This document shows positions 1 through 8,817 of a DNA stretch of 64,000 nucleotides, piece by piece. Each line of letters begins with the position of its first letter. Position 1 is the first letter of the stretch. The DNA lies in NCBI GenBank assembly GCA_035716005.1, contig DASTKG010000143.1, positions 1 to 64,000 of the forward strand. Reading direction: 5' to 3'. The notes under the pieces are model-generated. The model was not told where the DNA came from, made no database searches, and worked only from the letters and a program-made list of their open reading frames with translations. The position numbers and the translations under genes are program-made. Source of the DNA: SZUA-252 sp035716005 (GTDB lineage: Bacteria > Eisenbacteria > RBG-16-71-46 > SZUA-252).

Positions 1-477
1 GCGCCGGCGCAGGTCGACGTGGTCATCCACCCGCAGTCGATCGTCCATGCCGTCGTGGAATTCAAGGACGGCTCGCTCGTGGCGCAACTCTCGGTCCCCG
101 ACATGCGCCTTCCGCTCCTCTACGCGCTCACCTATCCCGAGCGCTGGGCCGCGTCGCTTCCGCGGCTCGATCTGGCGCTCGTCGGCACGCTCCACTTCGA
201 GGCGCCCGATCCGCGTCGCGCCCCCGGGCTCGCGCTGGCGCGGCGCGCGATGGAGCGGGGCGGCACGGCCCCGGCGGTTCTGAACGCGGCCGACGAGGAG
301 GCGGTGCGCCTCTTCCTGGCGCGGAAGATCCGGTTCGGAGAGATCACGCGGCTCGTGGGGCAGGTGCTCGACGCGCACACGCCCGCCGCGGCGACGTCGC
401 TCGACGCGATCGAGCGGGCGGATCACTGGGCGCGCGCCCGGCTTCACGAGGCGGCCTCCGCGGGGCCGCGGGCATGA
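1..477 (+). CDS. dxr: 1-deoxy-D-xylulose 5-phosphate reductoisomerase, C-terminal part
   Basis: The gene enters from outside the window; 158 codons and the stop are present. The enzyme makes 2-C-methyl-D-erythritol 4-phosphate, the committed step of the non-mevalonate isoprenoid pathway, in the cytoplasm. The visible part begins within the conserved catalytic-domain stretch HPQSIVHAVVEFKDGS, followed by the AQLSVPDMRLP segment and the C-terminal helical domain with NAADEEAV, all characteristic of DXR. Its stop overlaps the ATG of the next gene by four bases (ATGA). In many bacteria dxr is directly followed by rseP; here rseP lies about 7 kb further on. Confidence 0.95.
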   Translation, partial: APAQVDVVIHPQSIVHAVVEFKDGSLVAQLSVPDMRLPLLYALTYPERWAASLPRLDLALVGTLHFEAPDPRRAPGLALARRAMERGGTAPAVLNAADEEAVRLFLARKIRFGEITRLVGQVLDAHTPAAATSLDAIERADHWARARLHEAASAGPRA

Positions 478-1532
478 CGCGCGGGGCGAAGGGCCGCGCG
501 GCTCGCGCCGGAGGCGTCACGACGGCCAGGCTCCTCGAGCTGTCGCGTTCGATCGCCCGCGCTCGGGTCGTCGTCCTGGGAGACGTCGTCCTCGATCTCT
601 ACTGGGTGGGGCGCTCCTCCCGACTCTCGCGCGAGGCGCCGGTCATCATCCTGGAATTCGAGGAGGAGCGCGGCGTTCCCGGAGGCGCCGCGAACGCCGC
701 GGCGAACGTCCGCTCGCTCGGCGGCCGGGCGCGTCTCGTCGGCCGGGCGGGCGGCGATCCGGCGGGGACGACCCTTCGCCGCGTGCTGAAGTCGAACGGG
801 CTCGAGGCGACCTGGATCGTGAAGGACGCCGGCATCGACACGGCCGTGAAGACGCGGGTTCTCGCCGGCTCGAGCCATGCGGCGCGCCAGCAGCTCGTCC
901 GCCTCGACCGCGGGCGGCGCCACGCGGTGGGGCCCGCGGCGGAGCGGGCGCTCGTCGCGCGGCTTCGTCGCGCGCTCGCGGGAGCCGACGCGCTCCTCCT
1001 CTCGGATTACGGCTACGGCGTGCTCGCGCCGGGCGTCCGGACGGCGGCGATCCGCCTGGCGCGGCGGCAGGGGATTCCCATCGTGGTCGATTCGCGTTGG
1101 GCCCTTCGATCGTACCGCGGCGCCACCCTCCTCACGCCGAACGAGCATGAGATCGCCGAAGCGTTTCATCTCCCCTCGCTCGATCCCTCGAGACTTCGCC
1201 GGGCCGGCGAGGCGCTTCGCCGCGCCGCGGCGGCCGACGCCGTCTGGATCACCCGCGGGAGCGACGGCCTTCTCCTGGTGGAGCGCCGGGGGCGCGCGCG
1301 CCACGTGCCGATCGTGGGCGGAACCGATATCGTCGACACGACCGGCGCGGGCGACGCCGTCTCCGCCGCCGCGGCGCTCGCGCTCGGCATCGGCGCCACG
1401 CAGCTCGAGGCGGCCCTTCTCGCCACGTACGCGGCGTCGGTCGTCGTGATGAAGCGCGGCACCGCCACGGTGAGCCGGGTCGAGCTCGAGGCCGCGATCC
1501 GCGCGACCGCGGTGCCGCCCGTCCGAGCGTGA
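474..1532 (+). CDS. D-glycero-beta-D-manno-heptose-7-phosphate kinase (HldE domain 1 / RfaE1)
   Basis: A 352-residue PfkB/ribokinase-family kinase that phosphorylates heptose 7-phosphate to the 1,7-bisphosphate on the way to ADP-heptose for LPS inner core. The N-terminal part has the GDVVLDLYWVG substrate motif and the PGGAANAAANVRSLGG region typical of RfaE. The C-terminal part has the PfkB signature DTTGAGD near residues 288-294, whose Asp is the catalytic base. The adenylyltransferase half of classical bifunctional HldE is absent from this protein and is encoded by the next gene. Start ATG overlaps dxr by 4 nt and the stop overlaps the next GTG by 4 nt, so the run looks translationally coupled. 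The family assignment is firm; the heptose substrate rests on similarity and on the LPS context. Confidence 0.9.
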   Translation: MTRGAKGRAARAGGVTTARLLELSRSIARARVVVLGDVVLDLYWVGRSSRLSREAPVIILEFEEERGVPGGAANAAANVRSLGGRARLVGRAGGDPAGTTLRRVLKSNGLEATWIVKDAGIDTAVKTRVLAGSSHAARQQLVRLDRGRRHAVGPAAERALVARLRRALAGADALLLSDYGYGVLAPGVRTAAIRLARRQGIPIVVDSRWALRSYRGATLLTPNEHEIAEAFHLPSLDPSRLRRAGEALRRAAAADAVWITRGSDGLLLVERRGRARHVPIVGGTDIVDTTGAGDAVSAAAALALGIGATQLEAALLATYAASVVVMKRGTATVSRVELEAAIRATAVPPVRA

Positions 1533-2038
1533 GCCCCGCGCCGCGCATCGTCGCGCCGGCGGATCTCGCCGCGGCGCTCGACGCCGATCCCGCGCTCCGC
1601 CGCGGCCTCGTGCTCGCCAACGGCATCTTCGATCTCCTTCACGTGGGCCACGTCCGCTATCTCGAGGGCGCGCGCGCCGAGGGGGAGCGCCTGGTCGTGG
1701 CGCTCAATTCGGACGCCTCCGCGCGCCGGCTGAAGGGAGAGGGGCGCCCCGTCGTTCCCCTCGACGAACGGCTCGAGATCGTCGCGGCCCTCCGCTGCGT
1801 CGACTGGGTCACCTGGTTCGAGGAGGATCGGGTGGAGGAACTCCTGCGCCTCCTTCGTCCCGCGGTCCACGCGAAGGGAAGGGACTACACCGTGGAGTCC
1901 GTTCCCGAGCGCGCGATGGCGGCATCGCTCGGCATACGGACCGCGATCGCGGGGGATCCGAAGAATCACGCGACGAGCGATCTCCTTCGCCGGCTTCGGA
2001 AGCCGGAGGGGGGCGAGCGCACGGGGAGCGACTCGTGA
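1529..2038 (+). CDS. D-glycero-beta-D-manno-heptose 1-phosphate adenylyltransferase (HldE domain 2 / RfaE2)
   Basis: A 169-residue nucleotidyltransferase that adenylylates heptose 1-phosphate to ADP-heptose. The nucleotide-binding signature NGIFDLLHVGH contains the HxGH motif at residues 38-41, and KGRDYTVESVPE is the usual RfaE2 segment further on. It is a stand-alone domain rather than the C-terminal half of a fused HldE. The GTG start is chosen because it overlaps the kinase stop (GTGA) and leaves the usual length. The two upstream-pathway enzymes (sedoheptulose-7-phosphate isomerase and heptose bisphosphatase) are not in the window. Confidence 0.9.
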   Translation: MSPAPRIVAPADLAAALDADPALRRGLVLANGIFDLLHVGHVRYLEGARAEGERLVVALNSDASARRLKGEGRPVVPLDERLEIVAALRCVDWVTWFEEDRVEELLRLLRPAVHAKGRDYTVESVPERAMAASLGIRTAIAGDPKNHATSDLLRRLRKPEGGERTGSDS

Positions 2039-3162
2039 TTCCGGAGGGGCCGGGGCGCCGGGAGGGCGAAGCCTCCGAACCGCCGCCGGTCGCGACGCCT
2101 CGGCGCATCCTCGTGTCGAGGCTCCGCCAGATCGGCGACGCGATCCTCTCGCTTCCGACGGTCGACGCGCTCCGGGCGAGATTCCCGGACGCGGTCATCG
2201 ACTACCTCGCCGAGGAGGGGCCCGCGCAGGCGGCCGTCGGGCACCCGGCGATCCACACGGTTCACGTCCTGCCGGGAAGGGGAGGGGCGATCCTTCCGGC
2301 GCCCTGGCGCGTCCTGCGCGCGCTCCGGGACGCCAATTACGACTGGGTCATCGATCTCTACGGCAATCCCCGGAGCGCCATCCTGGCCGCCTGGACGGGG
2401 GCTCCCATTCGCGTCGGTCCGACCCGGCGCGGGCGGCGGCATCTCTACAGCCACCACATCCCGGCGGTCCGCGAGCCCCTCTCGGCCGTGGCGCACCATC
2501 TCCTCGCGCTCCATTCGCTGGGGATCGACGCGGAGGCGACCGAGCCGCGGCTCCATCTCGCCGAGGCGGAGGAGCGGGCCGGGCAGGAACTCCTCGAGGA
2601 GCTGGAATCGAAATCGGGATTCGGCGCGGGCGATCGAGGCGCGGCGGGCGCCGCTCCCCGGATCGGGCTTCACGTGGGAAATCGCTGGAGCGCCAAGCGC
2701 TGGCCCGAAGACCGATTCGCGGCTCTTCTTCGAGTCCTTTCGAGATCGGGGCATCGCGCCGTCGTCCTGGCCGGCCCGGGCGAGGAGGCGATGGCCCGGC
2801 GCATCGCGGCCGCGGCCCCCGCGTCGAGGACGGTCGTCGTGGCGGGCCTCCCGCTTCGACGCTATTGGGGCGTGGTGGCGGCCCTCGACGTCCTCGTGAC
2901 GAACGACGGGAGCCCCCTTCACGCCGGCCCCGCGCTCGGCGTGCCGACCGTCGGGATCCTCGGCCCGACCGTTCCCGAGATCTGGTTCCCCTACAGTCCG
3001 CGCGCGGGGCATCAGCTCCTCTGCAAGGAGATCTGGTGCCGGCCCTGCCACCGCCACGAGTGCGCCCGGCTCGACTGCCTCGAGTGGATCTCGGTGGGAG
3101 AGGCGCGGCGCGCCATCGATCGCGCGCTGGCCTGGCGAGGAGCGTCGCGTGCCAGCGCCTGA
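2035..3162 (+). CDS. GT9 heptosyltransferase-like glycosyltransferase (WaaF/WaaC type)
   Basis: A 375-residue glycosyltransferase family 9 protein, expected to transfer heptose from ADP-heptose to LPS inner core at the cytoplasmic face of the inner membrane. The N-terminal domain opens with RILVSRLRQIGDAILSLP, the standard GT9 acceptor-domain start. The C-terminal domain has VGNRWSAKRWP and the nucleotide-sugar segment VTNDGSPLHAGPALGVPT followed by GPT. A Cys/His-rich patch (CKEIWCRPCHRHECARLDC) near the C-terminus occurs in many GT9 enzymes. The GTG start overlaps the upstream stop (GTGA). Which core position it serves cannot be decided from sequence alone. Confidence 0.87.
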   Translation: MIPEGPGRREGEASEPPPVATPRRILVSRLRQIGDAILSLPTVDALRARFPDAVIDYLAEEGPAQAAVGHPAIHTVHVLPGRGGAILPAPWRVLRALRDANYDWVIDLYGNPRSAILAAWTGAPIRVGPTRRGRRHLYSHHIPAVREPLSAVAHHLLALHSLGIDAEATEPRLHLAEAEERAGQELLEELESKSGFGAGDRGAAGAAPRIGLHVGNRWSAKRWPEDRFAALLRVLSRSGHRAVVLAGPGEEAMARRIAAAAPASRTVVVAGLPLRRYWGVVAALDVLVTNDGSPLHAGPALGVPTVGILGPTVPEIWFPYSPRAGHQLLCKEIWCRPCHRHECARLDCLEWISVGEARRAIDRALAWRGASRASA

Positions 3163-4246
3163 GCGGATCCTCGTGATCCGCCACCGGGCGGCGGGCGATC
3201 TCCTCCTGACGACGCCGGCGCTCCACGCTCTCCGAGGGGGCCGCCCGAACGCGCACATCGACGTCCTCGCGGCGCGCGGCATGGAGGAGCTGCTGGCGGG
3301 GAATCGCGACGTCGACCGCGTCCTCACCGTCGACCGGCGCTCCGCCCGTTCCCAGGCGCTCCTCTACGCCCGGCTCGCGTGCGGCGGCTACGACACGGCG
3401 ATCGATCTCGTCTCGAATCCCCGGAGCGCGATCATGACCGCGCTGACGCGGGCGCGCGTGCGGGCCGGCTACGACATTCCGGGGCGCTCGTGGGCCTACA
3501 CGCTTCGCGTGCCGCGCGAGCCGCTCGATTCGAGCGGGACGCCGAGGCTCCGCTACGCGCCGGAGGCGGCGCTCGACGTGGTGCGGGCGCTCGGAATTCC
3601 GATGGCGGGAGACGGCGCACCCGAGCGGGACGCGCTCCACTTCAGGACGACGGAGGCGGCCCGCGGCGCCGTCGACCGCTGGCTCGATTCGGTCGCGGCG
3701 GAGCGCGGCGGGAAGCCGCTCGCGGCGTGCCTTCCGACCGGATCGTGGCCCGCGAAGACGTGGCTTCCCGAACGCTTCGCCGAGGTGATGGAGTCGCTCG
3801 CCGCCGACGCGATGCCGGTCTGGATCTGGGGGCCCGGCGAGCGGAGCGAGGTCGAGGCGATCCGCGCGCGCATGACGTCGCCCTCGCTGATCGCCCCGCC
3901 GACGGGCTGGCAGGAGCTCGGCGCGCTCCTCGAGCGCTGCGCGCTGCTCGTCTGCAACGACTCGGGGCCGAAGCACGTGGCCGTGGCGCTGGGGACGCCG
4001 ACCGTGACGCTCTTCGGCCCCACTCATCCGAAAACGTGGCATCCTCCGCGGGGACCCCACGTCGCGATCGAGGCGGAGGGGCTCGACTGCCTTCACTGCA
4101 ACGCCAACGAATGCCCGCTCCCCGGCGACCGGCGCATGCGCTGCATGCGCGACGTGTCGGCGGAGCGCGTGGCCGAGGCGGCGCGGGCGCTGCTGCGGGA
4201 TCGGGCGGCGCCCGGGGGAAAGGAGCCCGCGTGCGCGAACCGCTGA
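3149..4246 (+). CDS. second GT9 heptosyltransferase-like glycosyltransferase
   Basis: A 365-residue GT9 paralogue of the preceding gene, with which it overlaps by 14 nt. It has the same architecture: RILVIRHRAAGDLLLTTPAL at the N-terminus, TGSWPAKTWLPERF in the middle, and VCNDSGPKHVAVALGTPT with FGPTHPKTWHP in the donor domain. A C-terminal Cys cluster (LDCLHCNANECP) matches the position of the one in its neighbour. Two adjacent GT9 genes beside the ADP-heptose genes suggest sequential addition of two heptoses, as for WaaC and WaaF. The order of action is inference. Confidence 0.87.
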   Translation: MPAPERILVIRHRAAGDLLLTTPALHALRGGRPNAHIDVLAARGMEELLAGNRDVDRVLTVDRRSARSQALLYARLACGGYDTAIDLVSNPRSAIMTALTRARVRAGYDIPGRSWAYTLRVPREPLDSSGTPRLRYAPEAALDVVRALGIPMAGDGAPERDALHFRTTEAARGAVDRWLDSVAAERGGKPLAACLPTGSWPAKTWLPERFAEVMESLAADAMPVWIWGPGERSEVEAIRARMTSPSLIAPPTGWQELGALLERCALLVCNDSGPKHVAVALGTPTVTLFGPTHPKTWHPPRGPHVAIEAEGLDCLHCNANECPLPGDRRMRCMRDVSAERVAEAARALLRDRAAPGGKEPACANR

Positions 4247-5037
4247 GCGTTCTCATCCCGACGAAGAACGAGGCCGGAAACGTGGCCGACTGCATCGCGT
4301 CGGCCCGATGGGCCGAGGAGGTCGTCGTCGTCGACTCCGGCAGCACCGACGGGACTCTCGAGATCGCGCGCGCCGCGGCCGACCGCGTGCTGGAGCACGA
4401 GTACGTCAACTCGGCGGCGCAGAAGAACTGGGCCCTGCCGCAGCTCGCGCACCGCTGGGTCCTGATCGTCGACGCCGACGAGCGGGTGACGCCCGCGCTC
4501 CGCGCGGAGATCGAGGGCGTCCTGGCCGACCCGGCCCGCGCCGACGGCTACTGGATCCGCCGCGACAACCGCTTCATCGGGAAGCGCATTCGCGGCGCCG
4601 GCTGGCAGCGCGACAAGGTCCTGCGGCTCTTCGACCGCACGAAGGGCGCCTATCGGCCCCTCCACGTCCACGCCGAGGTGGAGGTGGCGGGGCGCGTCGG
4701 CTTCCTGCGCGAGCGGCTGGAGCACGACACCTACCGCGACCTCGATCAATACTTCGAGAAGTTCCTCCGCTACACGCGCTGGTCGGCCGCCGATCTGAAG
4801 GCGAGGGGCGTGCGCGCCTCGGGGTCCCGGCTCTTCTTCCGCCCCCTCGGCCGCTTTCTCCGCCAGTACGTCCTCGAGGGGGGATTCCGGTACGGGCGGC
4901 ACGGCCTCGTCCTCTGCATGCTCGCGGCCTTCTCGGTCTTCACGAAATACGCGAGACGCTGGGAGGACGAGGTCGGCGCGCGCCCGGTTCGATCGGCCCC
5001 TCCCACTCCGCCCGCGCCCCCGGCCCCGACGTCGTGA
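4231..5037 (+). CDS. GT2 glycosyltransferase (WaaE/KdtX-like)
   Basis: A 268-residue GT-A fold family 2 glycosyltransferase. LSVLIPTKNEAGNVADCI is the N-terminal nucleotide-binding strand, VVVVDSGSTDGT the second conserved block, and DAD at residues 81-83 the metal-binding DxD. The central NSAAQKNWAL and later RLFDRTKGAYRP blocks resemble LPS core beta-1,4-glucosyltransferases of the WaaE/KdtX type. I chose GTG 4231 because an AGGAG lies 5-6 nt upstream and the conserved domain starts at once; it overlaps the GT9 stop by 16 nt. The proline- and alanine-rich tail (last ~15 residues) looks disordered. The sugar transferred is unknown. Confidence 0.83.
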   Translation: MREPLSVLIPTKNEAGNVADCIASARWAEEVVVVDSGSTDGTLEIARAAADRVLEHEYVNSAAQKNWALPQLAHRWVLIVDADERVTPALRAEIEGVLADPARADGYWIRRDNRFIGKRIRGAGWQRDKVLRLFDRTKGAYRPLHVHAEVEVAGRVGFLRERLEHDTYRDLDQYFEKFLRYTRWSAADLKARGVRASGSRLFFRPLGRFLRQYVLEGGFRYGRHGLVLCMLAAFSVFTKYARRWEDEVGARPVRSAPPTPPAPPAPTS

Positions 5038-6170
5038 AGGTCGCGTTCTTCGGCGGATACGATCCCGCCTATCCGCGGCTCCGCGTCTTCCGCGAAGGAC
5101 TCGAGGCCCGCGGCGTCGGCGTGACGGATCTCTACGCCTCGGCGCGCGCGGCCCCCTGGACGCGCGCGGCCACCCTGGTCGGCGCCTGGATCGCGCGCGG
5201 CGCCGGGATCGACGCCATCGTGGTGCCCGCGTTCGGCCATCGAGACGTCGCGCTCGCCGCGCTCCTCGGCCGGCTGGCCGGAATTCCGGTCCTCTTCGAT
5301 CCGCTCGTCTCGCGGTGGGATACGCAGGTCGGAGACCTCGGGCGCGTCCGCGCGGGAAGTCTCACCGCCGCTCGCCTTCGCTGGAGCGACCGACTGTCGA
5401 TGCGGCTCGCCGACGCGGTGGTCTGCGACACCTGGGAGCACGCCGACTTCTTCGGGGCCGCCTTCGGCGTTCCCCGCCGGAAACTCTCGCGGGTGCCGGT
5501 CGGCGCCGATCGCGCCACGTTCGAGCGCGGCGCGCGTCGCGCGCGGCGGGAGCCGGAGCGAGGCTCGCCCGGCGCCGCGGCGGCGCCGCTCGACCTCGTC
5601 TACGTCGGCGGCTTCCTGCCGCTCCACGGCGTGCCCGCGATCGTCGACGCGGCCGCGCGACTCGAGGCGCGCCACGGCGCGGGCTTCGCGCGTTTCACCT
5701 TCATCGGCGCCGGCATGCTGGCGCACGCGGCCGCGCGCGACGTCGCGTCGCTCGGGCTTCGCGGCGTGCGATTCCTCGGACGCCTGCCGTACGAGGAAGC
5801 GATCGAGCGGCTCGCCGACGCCGATATCGCCCTCGGCATCTTCGGCGTCACGGAGAAGGCCGGTCGCGTCGTGCCGCACAAGGTCTTTCAGGCCCTGGCG
5901 CTCGGCGTTCCGACGGTCACGCGGCGCTCCGCGGCGATCGCCGAGTTCTTCCGCGACGGCGACCACGTGGCGCTCGTCCCCGCGGGAGACGGCGCCGCGC
6001 TCGCCGCCGCGATCGAATCGCTCGCGGCCGATCCCGCGCGCCGCGCCCGCATGGGGCGGGCCGGGCGCGAGGCGGCCCTCGAGGCGGGGGAGCCGTCGCG
6101 CGTCGGGGCTCTCCTCCTCGAGGCGGTGGCCCGCGCGCGCGACGCCACGGCTCCCCGCGCGGCCCGGTGA
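5034..6170 (+). CDS. GT4 glycosyltransferase
   Basis: A 378-residue GT-B glycosyltransferase of family 4. The N-terminal half (KVAFFGGYDPAYPRLRVFR) is the variable acceptor domain. The C-terminal half has LDLVYVGGFLPLHG at about residues 190-203, the helix VPHKVFQALALGVPTVTR around 280-297 equivalent to the GT4 donor-binding motif, and a trailing helical swap segment. The GTG start forms a GTGA overlap with the GT2 gene. Context makes it an LPS core or O-chain sugar transferase; donor and acceptor cannot be told. Confidence 0.82.
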   Translation: MKVAFFGGYDPAYPRLRVFREGLEARGVGVTDLYASARAAPWTRAATLVGAWIARGAGIDAIVVPAFGHRDVALAALLGRLAGIPVLFDPLVSRWDTQVGDLGRVRAGSLTAARLRWSDRLSMRLADAVVCDTWEHADFFGAAFGVPRRKLSRVPVGADRATFERGARRARREPERGSPGAAAAPLDLVYVGGFLPLHGVPAIVDAAARLEARHGAGFARFTFIGAGMLAHAAARDVASLGLRGVRFLGRLPYEEAIERLADADIALGIFGVTEKAGRVVPHKVFQALALGVPTVTRRSAAIAEFFRDGDHVALVPAGDGAALAAAIESLAADPARRARMGRAGREAALEAGEPSRVGALLLEAVARARDATAPRAAR

Positions 6171-6174
6171 CCCG

Positions 6175-7353
6175 ATGACCCGATCGCACGACGAGCCGGT
6201 GACGAAGGCGCTCCGGATCCTCCACGTCGACTCGGAGCGGACGTGGCGAGGGGGCGAACGCCAGGTGCTCGAGCTCATGCGCCGCCAGCGCCGCGCGGGG
6301 GACGATCCGCATCTCGCCGCGCCGCGCGACGGGGTCCTCTTCGAGCGCGCGCGGAGCGAAGGCTTCTCCGTCCATCCGGTGCCGATGCGGGGGACCTGGG
6401 ACGTCGCGTCGGCGTTCGCCATCGCGGGCCTCCATCGACGGCTCCGTCCCCACCTCGTCCACTGGCACGCCGCGCGCGCGCACGCTCTCGGCGCCGTCGC
6501 CGCGCTCCTCGCGCCGGGGCCCGCCCGCGTGTTGTCGCGCCGCGTCGATTTTCCGGTCCGCCGTTCTCTCGGGAGCCGGCTCCTCTGGGCCCTCCCGCTG
6601 GAGGCGGTCGCGGCCATCTCCGAGGGCGTGAGGGAGGCGCTGGCTCGCAGCGGCGTCGATCCGTCGCGGGTCCGCGTCGTGCCGAGCGGCATCGACCTCT
6701 CGCCCTACGAAACCTCCCCGACGGAAGAGGAGCGCGGGGCGCTCCGCGCGACGCTCGGAATCGCGCCCGGCGAGACCATCGCGCTTCAAGCGGCGGCGCT
6801 CGCGCCGCACAAGTCGCAGACCGATCTCCTGAAGGCCGCGTCCATCGCGCGCGAGCGCGCGCCCCGGCTTCGCGTCTGGATCGCGGGGGAGGGGCCCCTC
6901 CGAGCCGCGCTCGAGGCCGAGCACGCCGCCCTGGGGCTCGGAACCACCGTCCGCCTTCTAGGGTTTCGCGAGGACGTGGGGAAGCTCTTGGCGGCGGCCG
7001 ATTTCTTCGTCGTCTCGTCCTATCTGGAAGGAATGGGGACCGCCACGCTCGACGCGATGGCGGCGGGTCTCCCCGTCGTGGCGACCCGAACCGGGGGAAT
7101 CCCCGAGATCGTGGCGGACGGCGAGACCGGAATCCTCGTTCCCGCTCGAGATCCGAAAGCCCTTGCCGATGCGATGGTTCGGGTCACGGGCGACCCGGCG
7201 CTCCGGGGGCGGCTCGGGGCCGCCGGCAGGGAGCGGGCAAGGCTCTTCTCCGCCGACCGAACCGCCGAGGGGACGAGGCGCGTCTACGAGGAAGCGCTCG
7301 CCGCGCGGGGCCACGCCCGGCCCCGGCGGGAGCGGGTCGCCGGCTCGCCTTGA
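6175..7353 (+). CDS. GT4 glycosyltransferase, last gene of the LPS cassette
   Basis: A 392-residue GT-B family 4 glycosyltransferase. The N-terminal domain contains RGGERQVLELM and LVHWHAARAHALGA; the C-terminal domain has QAAALAPHKSQTDLLKA, the family block FFVVSSYLEGMGTATLDAMA around residues 276-295, and GLPVVATRTGGIPEIV. It follows the previous stop by only 4 nt, and downstream there is a promoter-sized gap, so this is probably the end of the transcription unit running from dxr. The role in core or O-antigen assembly is inferred from position. Confidence 0.85.
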   Translation: MTRSHDEPVTKALRILHVDSERTWRGGERQVLELMRRQRRAGDDPHLAAPRDGVLFERARSEGFSVHPVPMRGTWDVASAFAIAGLHRRLRPHLVHWHAARAHALGAVAALLAPGPARVLSRRVDFPVRRSLGSRLLWALPLEAVAAISEGVREALARSGVDPSRVRVVPSGIDLSPYETSPTEEERGALRATLGIAPGETIALQAAALAPHKSQTDLLKAASIARERAPRLRVWIAGEGPLRAALEAEHAALGLGTTVRLLGFREDVGKLLAAADFFVVSSYLEGMGTATLDAMAAGLPVVATRTGGIPEIVADGETGILVPARDPKALADAMVRVTGDPALRGRLGAAGRERARLFSADRTAEGTRRVYEEALAARGHARPRRERVAGSP

Positions 7354-7378
7354 ACTCGTTCTATCAACGTGTTAGAGT
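7350..7378 (+). promoter_or_regulatory. sigma70-like promoter for rseP
   Basis: TTGAAC at 7350-7355 and TAGAGT at 7373-7378 with a 17-nt spacer, starting at the last bases of the preceding glycosyltransferase gene. A transcript from about 7385 would have a leader of roughly 40 nt before the rseP ATG. The same -10 shape with G in the third place (TAGnnT) recurs at other gaps in this window. Confidence 0.55.
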
Positions 7379-7424
7379 GTTTGTGCCGTTCTCGGCCCAA
7401 CCCTTCGACTCCTGAGGACACCCC

Positions 7425-8807
7425 ATGTCCAACATCGCTTCCGTCGTCCTCTACGGCGCGCTCATCCTCGGCGTCCTCGTCTTCGTCCACGAACTCGGCC
7501 ATTTCCTGGCGGCCAAGTGGCTCGGCGTCCGGGTCATCTCCTTCTCGATCGGAATGGGTCCCCGCGTCTTCGGCTTCACCCGCGGCGGAACCGACTACCG
7601 CATCTCGCTCCTCCCGCTCGGCGGCTACGTCCGGATGGCGGGCGACACGACGGAGGGGGAAGAGCGGGTGGGATCCCCCGACGAATTCCTGGAGAAAGCC
7701 TGGTGGGCCCGCGCCCTCATCAGCGTGGCCGGCCCCGCGGCGAATTTCGTCTTCGCCCTCTTCGTCTACATGGCCCTCTACCTCGGCGGAATCACCACCA
7801 CCGACTACACCGCCCACGTCGGCGGCGTGAAGCCGGGCTCGGAGGCCGAGAAGGCCGGGCTCAGGGGCGGCGATTTCTTCGTCTCCTGGGACGGCCAGCC
7901 GGCCGCCACGATGGCGACGCTCTCGGCCGCGCTCGACCGCATGGCGGAGTCGAAGGAGACGTCGGCTCCGGTCGCCGTCACGGTGGAACGCGAGGGGAGT
8001 CAGATCTCGCTCCAGGTTCCGCGCGCCGCGGCGCTCCAGGTGACCGAGGGAATCGAGTGGGGAACCGAGACCGAGATCGGCCGGGTCCTCATCGGGCTTC
8101 CCGCCTATTCGGCCGGTCTCTTGGAAGGCGATCGCGTGAAGCGCGTCGACGGCGTCGCGGTGACGACGTGGAACGAGCTGGCGCGGGCGCTTCGCTCGAA
8201 GCCGGGCGCGCTCGTGACTCTCGACGTGAAGCGGGGCGACCGCGACTTCGCGGTCCAGGTGAAGACGACGCCCGAGGGGCAGATCGGCGTTTCGCCGCCG
8301 GAGCTCCTGACCTACCACCAGACGTTTCCGCCGCTCCGCGCCATCCAGCTCGGCGTCCTGCAAACCGTGGGGACGGTCGGGCAGATCTACGCCGGGCTCT
8401 GGAGCCTCGTCTCCGATCCGGGCCGAATCGGCGACAGCGTCGCCGGTCCGATCGCCATTTCGCAGGTGGCGCGGCAGACGGCGGCGAGCGGGATCCACGA
8501 GCTGATCCGGTTCGGCGCCTTCATCAGCCTGGCCCTCATGGCGATGAATCTCCTGCCGATCCCGATTCTCGACGGAGGACACATCCTCTTCTCGCTCATC
8601 GAAGGAATCCGGCGCCGCCCGCTCTCGGAGCGGACGCAGCTCGCGTTCCAGCGCGTCGGGCTCTTCCTGCTCGTGTCGCTCGTCGTCTTCTCCTTCTACA
8701 ACGATCTGAACCGGGTGAACCAGCGGAAGCGCGCCGAGGCGGAAATCTCGAAGCGGCTTTCGGGGTCGGCGCCCGCCGACACGGCCGCGTCGCCCGGCCA
8801 CCCCTGA
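7425..8807 (+). CDS. rseP: RseP-family intramembrane zinc metalloprotease (site-2 protease)
   Basis: A 460-residue inner-membrane protease that cleaves membrane-embedded substrates such as anti-sigma factors and remnant signal peptides. HELGH at residues 22-26 is the zinc motif in the first membrane helix; LDGGH near residue 383 supplies the third ligand in a late helix. Two PDZ-like domains lie between, at about residues 110-195 and 200-275 (the second with GLLEGDRVKRVDG). Hydrophobic helices at about 1-25, 95-120, 355-385 and 415-435 fit the four-helix core. The gene has its own promoter-like sequence and is followed after 10 nt by the Omp85 gene, a familiar rseP-omp85 arrangement. Confidence 0.94.
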   Translation: MSNIASVVLYGALILGVLVFVHELGHFLAAKWLGVRVISFSIGMGPRVFGFTRGGTDYRISLLPLGGYVRMAGDTTEGEERVGSPDEFLEKAWWARALISVAGPAANFVFALFVYMALYLGGITTTDYTAHVGGVKPGSEAEKAGLRGGDFFVSWDGQPAATMATLSAALDRMAESKETSAPVAVTVEREGSQISLQVPRAAALQVTEGIEWGTETEIGRVLIGLPAYSAGLLEGDRVKRVDGVAVTTWNELARALRSKPGALVTLDVKRGDRDFAVQVKTTPEGQIGVSPPELLTYHQTFPPLRAIQLGVLQTVGTVGQIYAGLWSLVSDPGRIGDSVAGPIAISQVARQTAASGIHELIRFGAFISLALMAMNLLPIPILDGGHILFSLIEGIRRRPLSERTQLAFQRVGLFLLVSLVVFSFYNDLNRVNQRKRAEAEISKRLSGSAPADTAASPGHP

Positions 8808-8817
8808 CGCGAGCCCA

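Noticed and set aside
4770..6692. A 640-codon open frame on the minus strand opposite three glycosyltransferase genes
   Set aside because: It spans three well-supported genes and shows only the arginine- and glutamate-rich composition of antisense frames.
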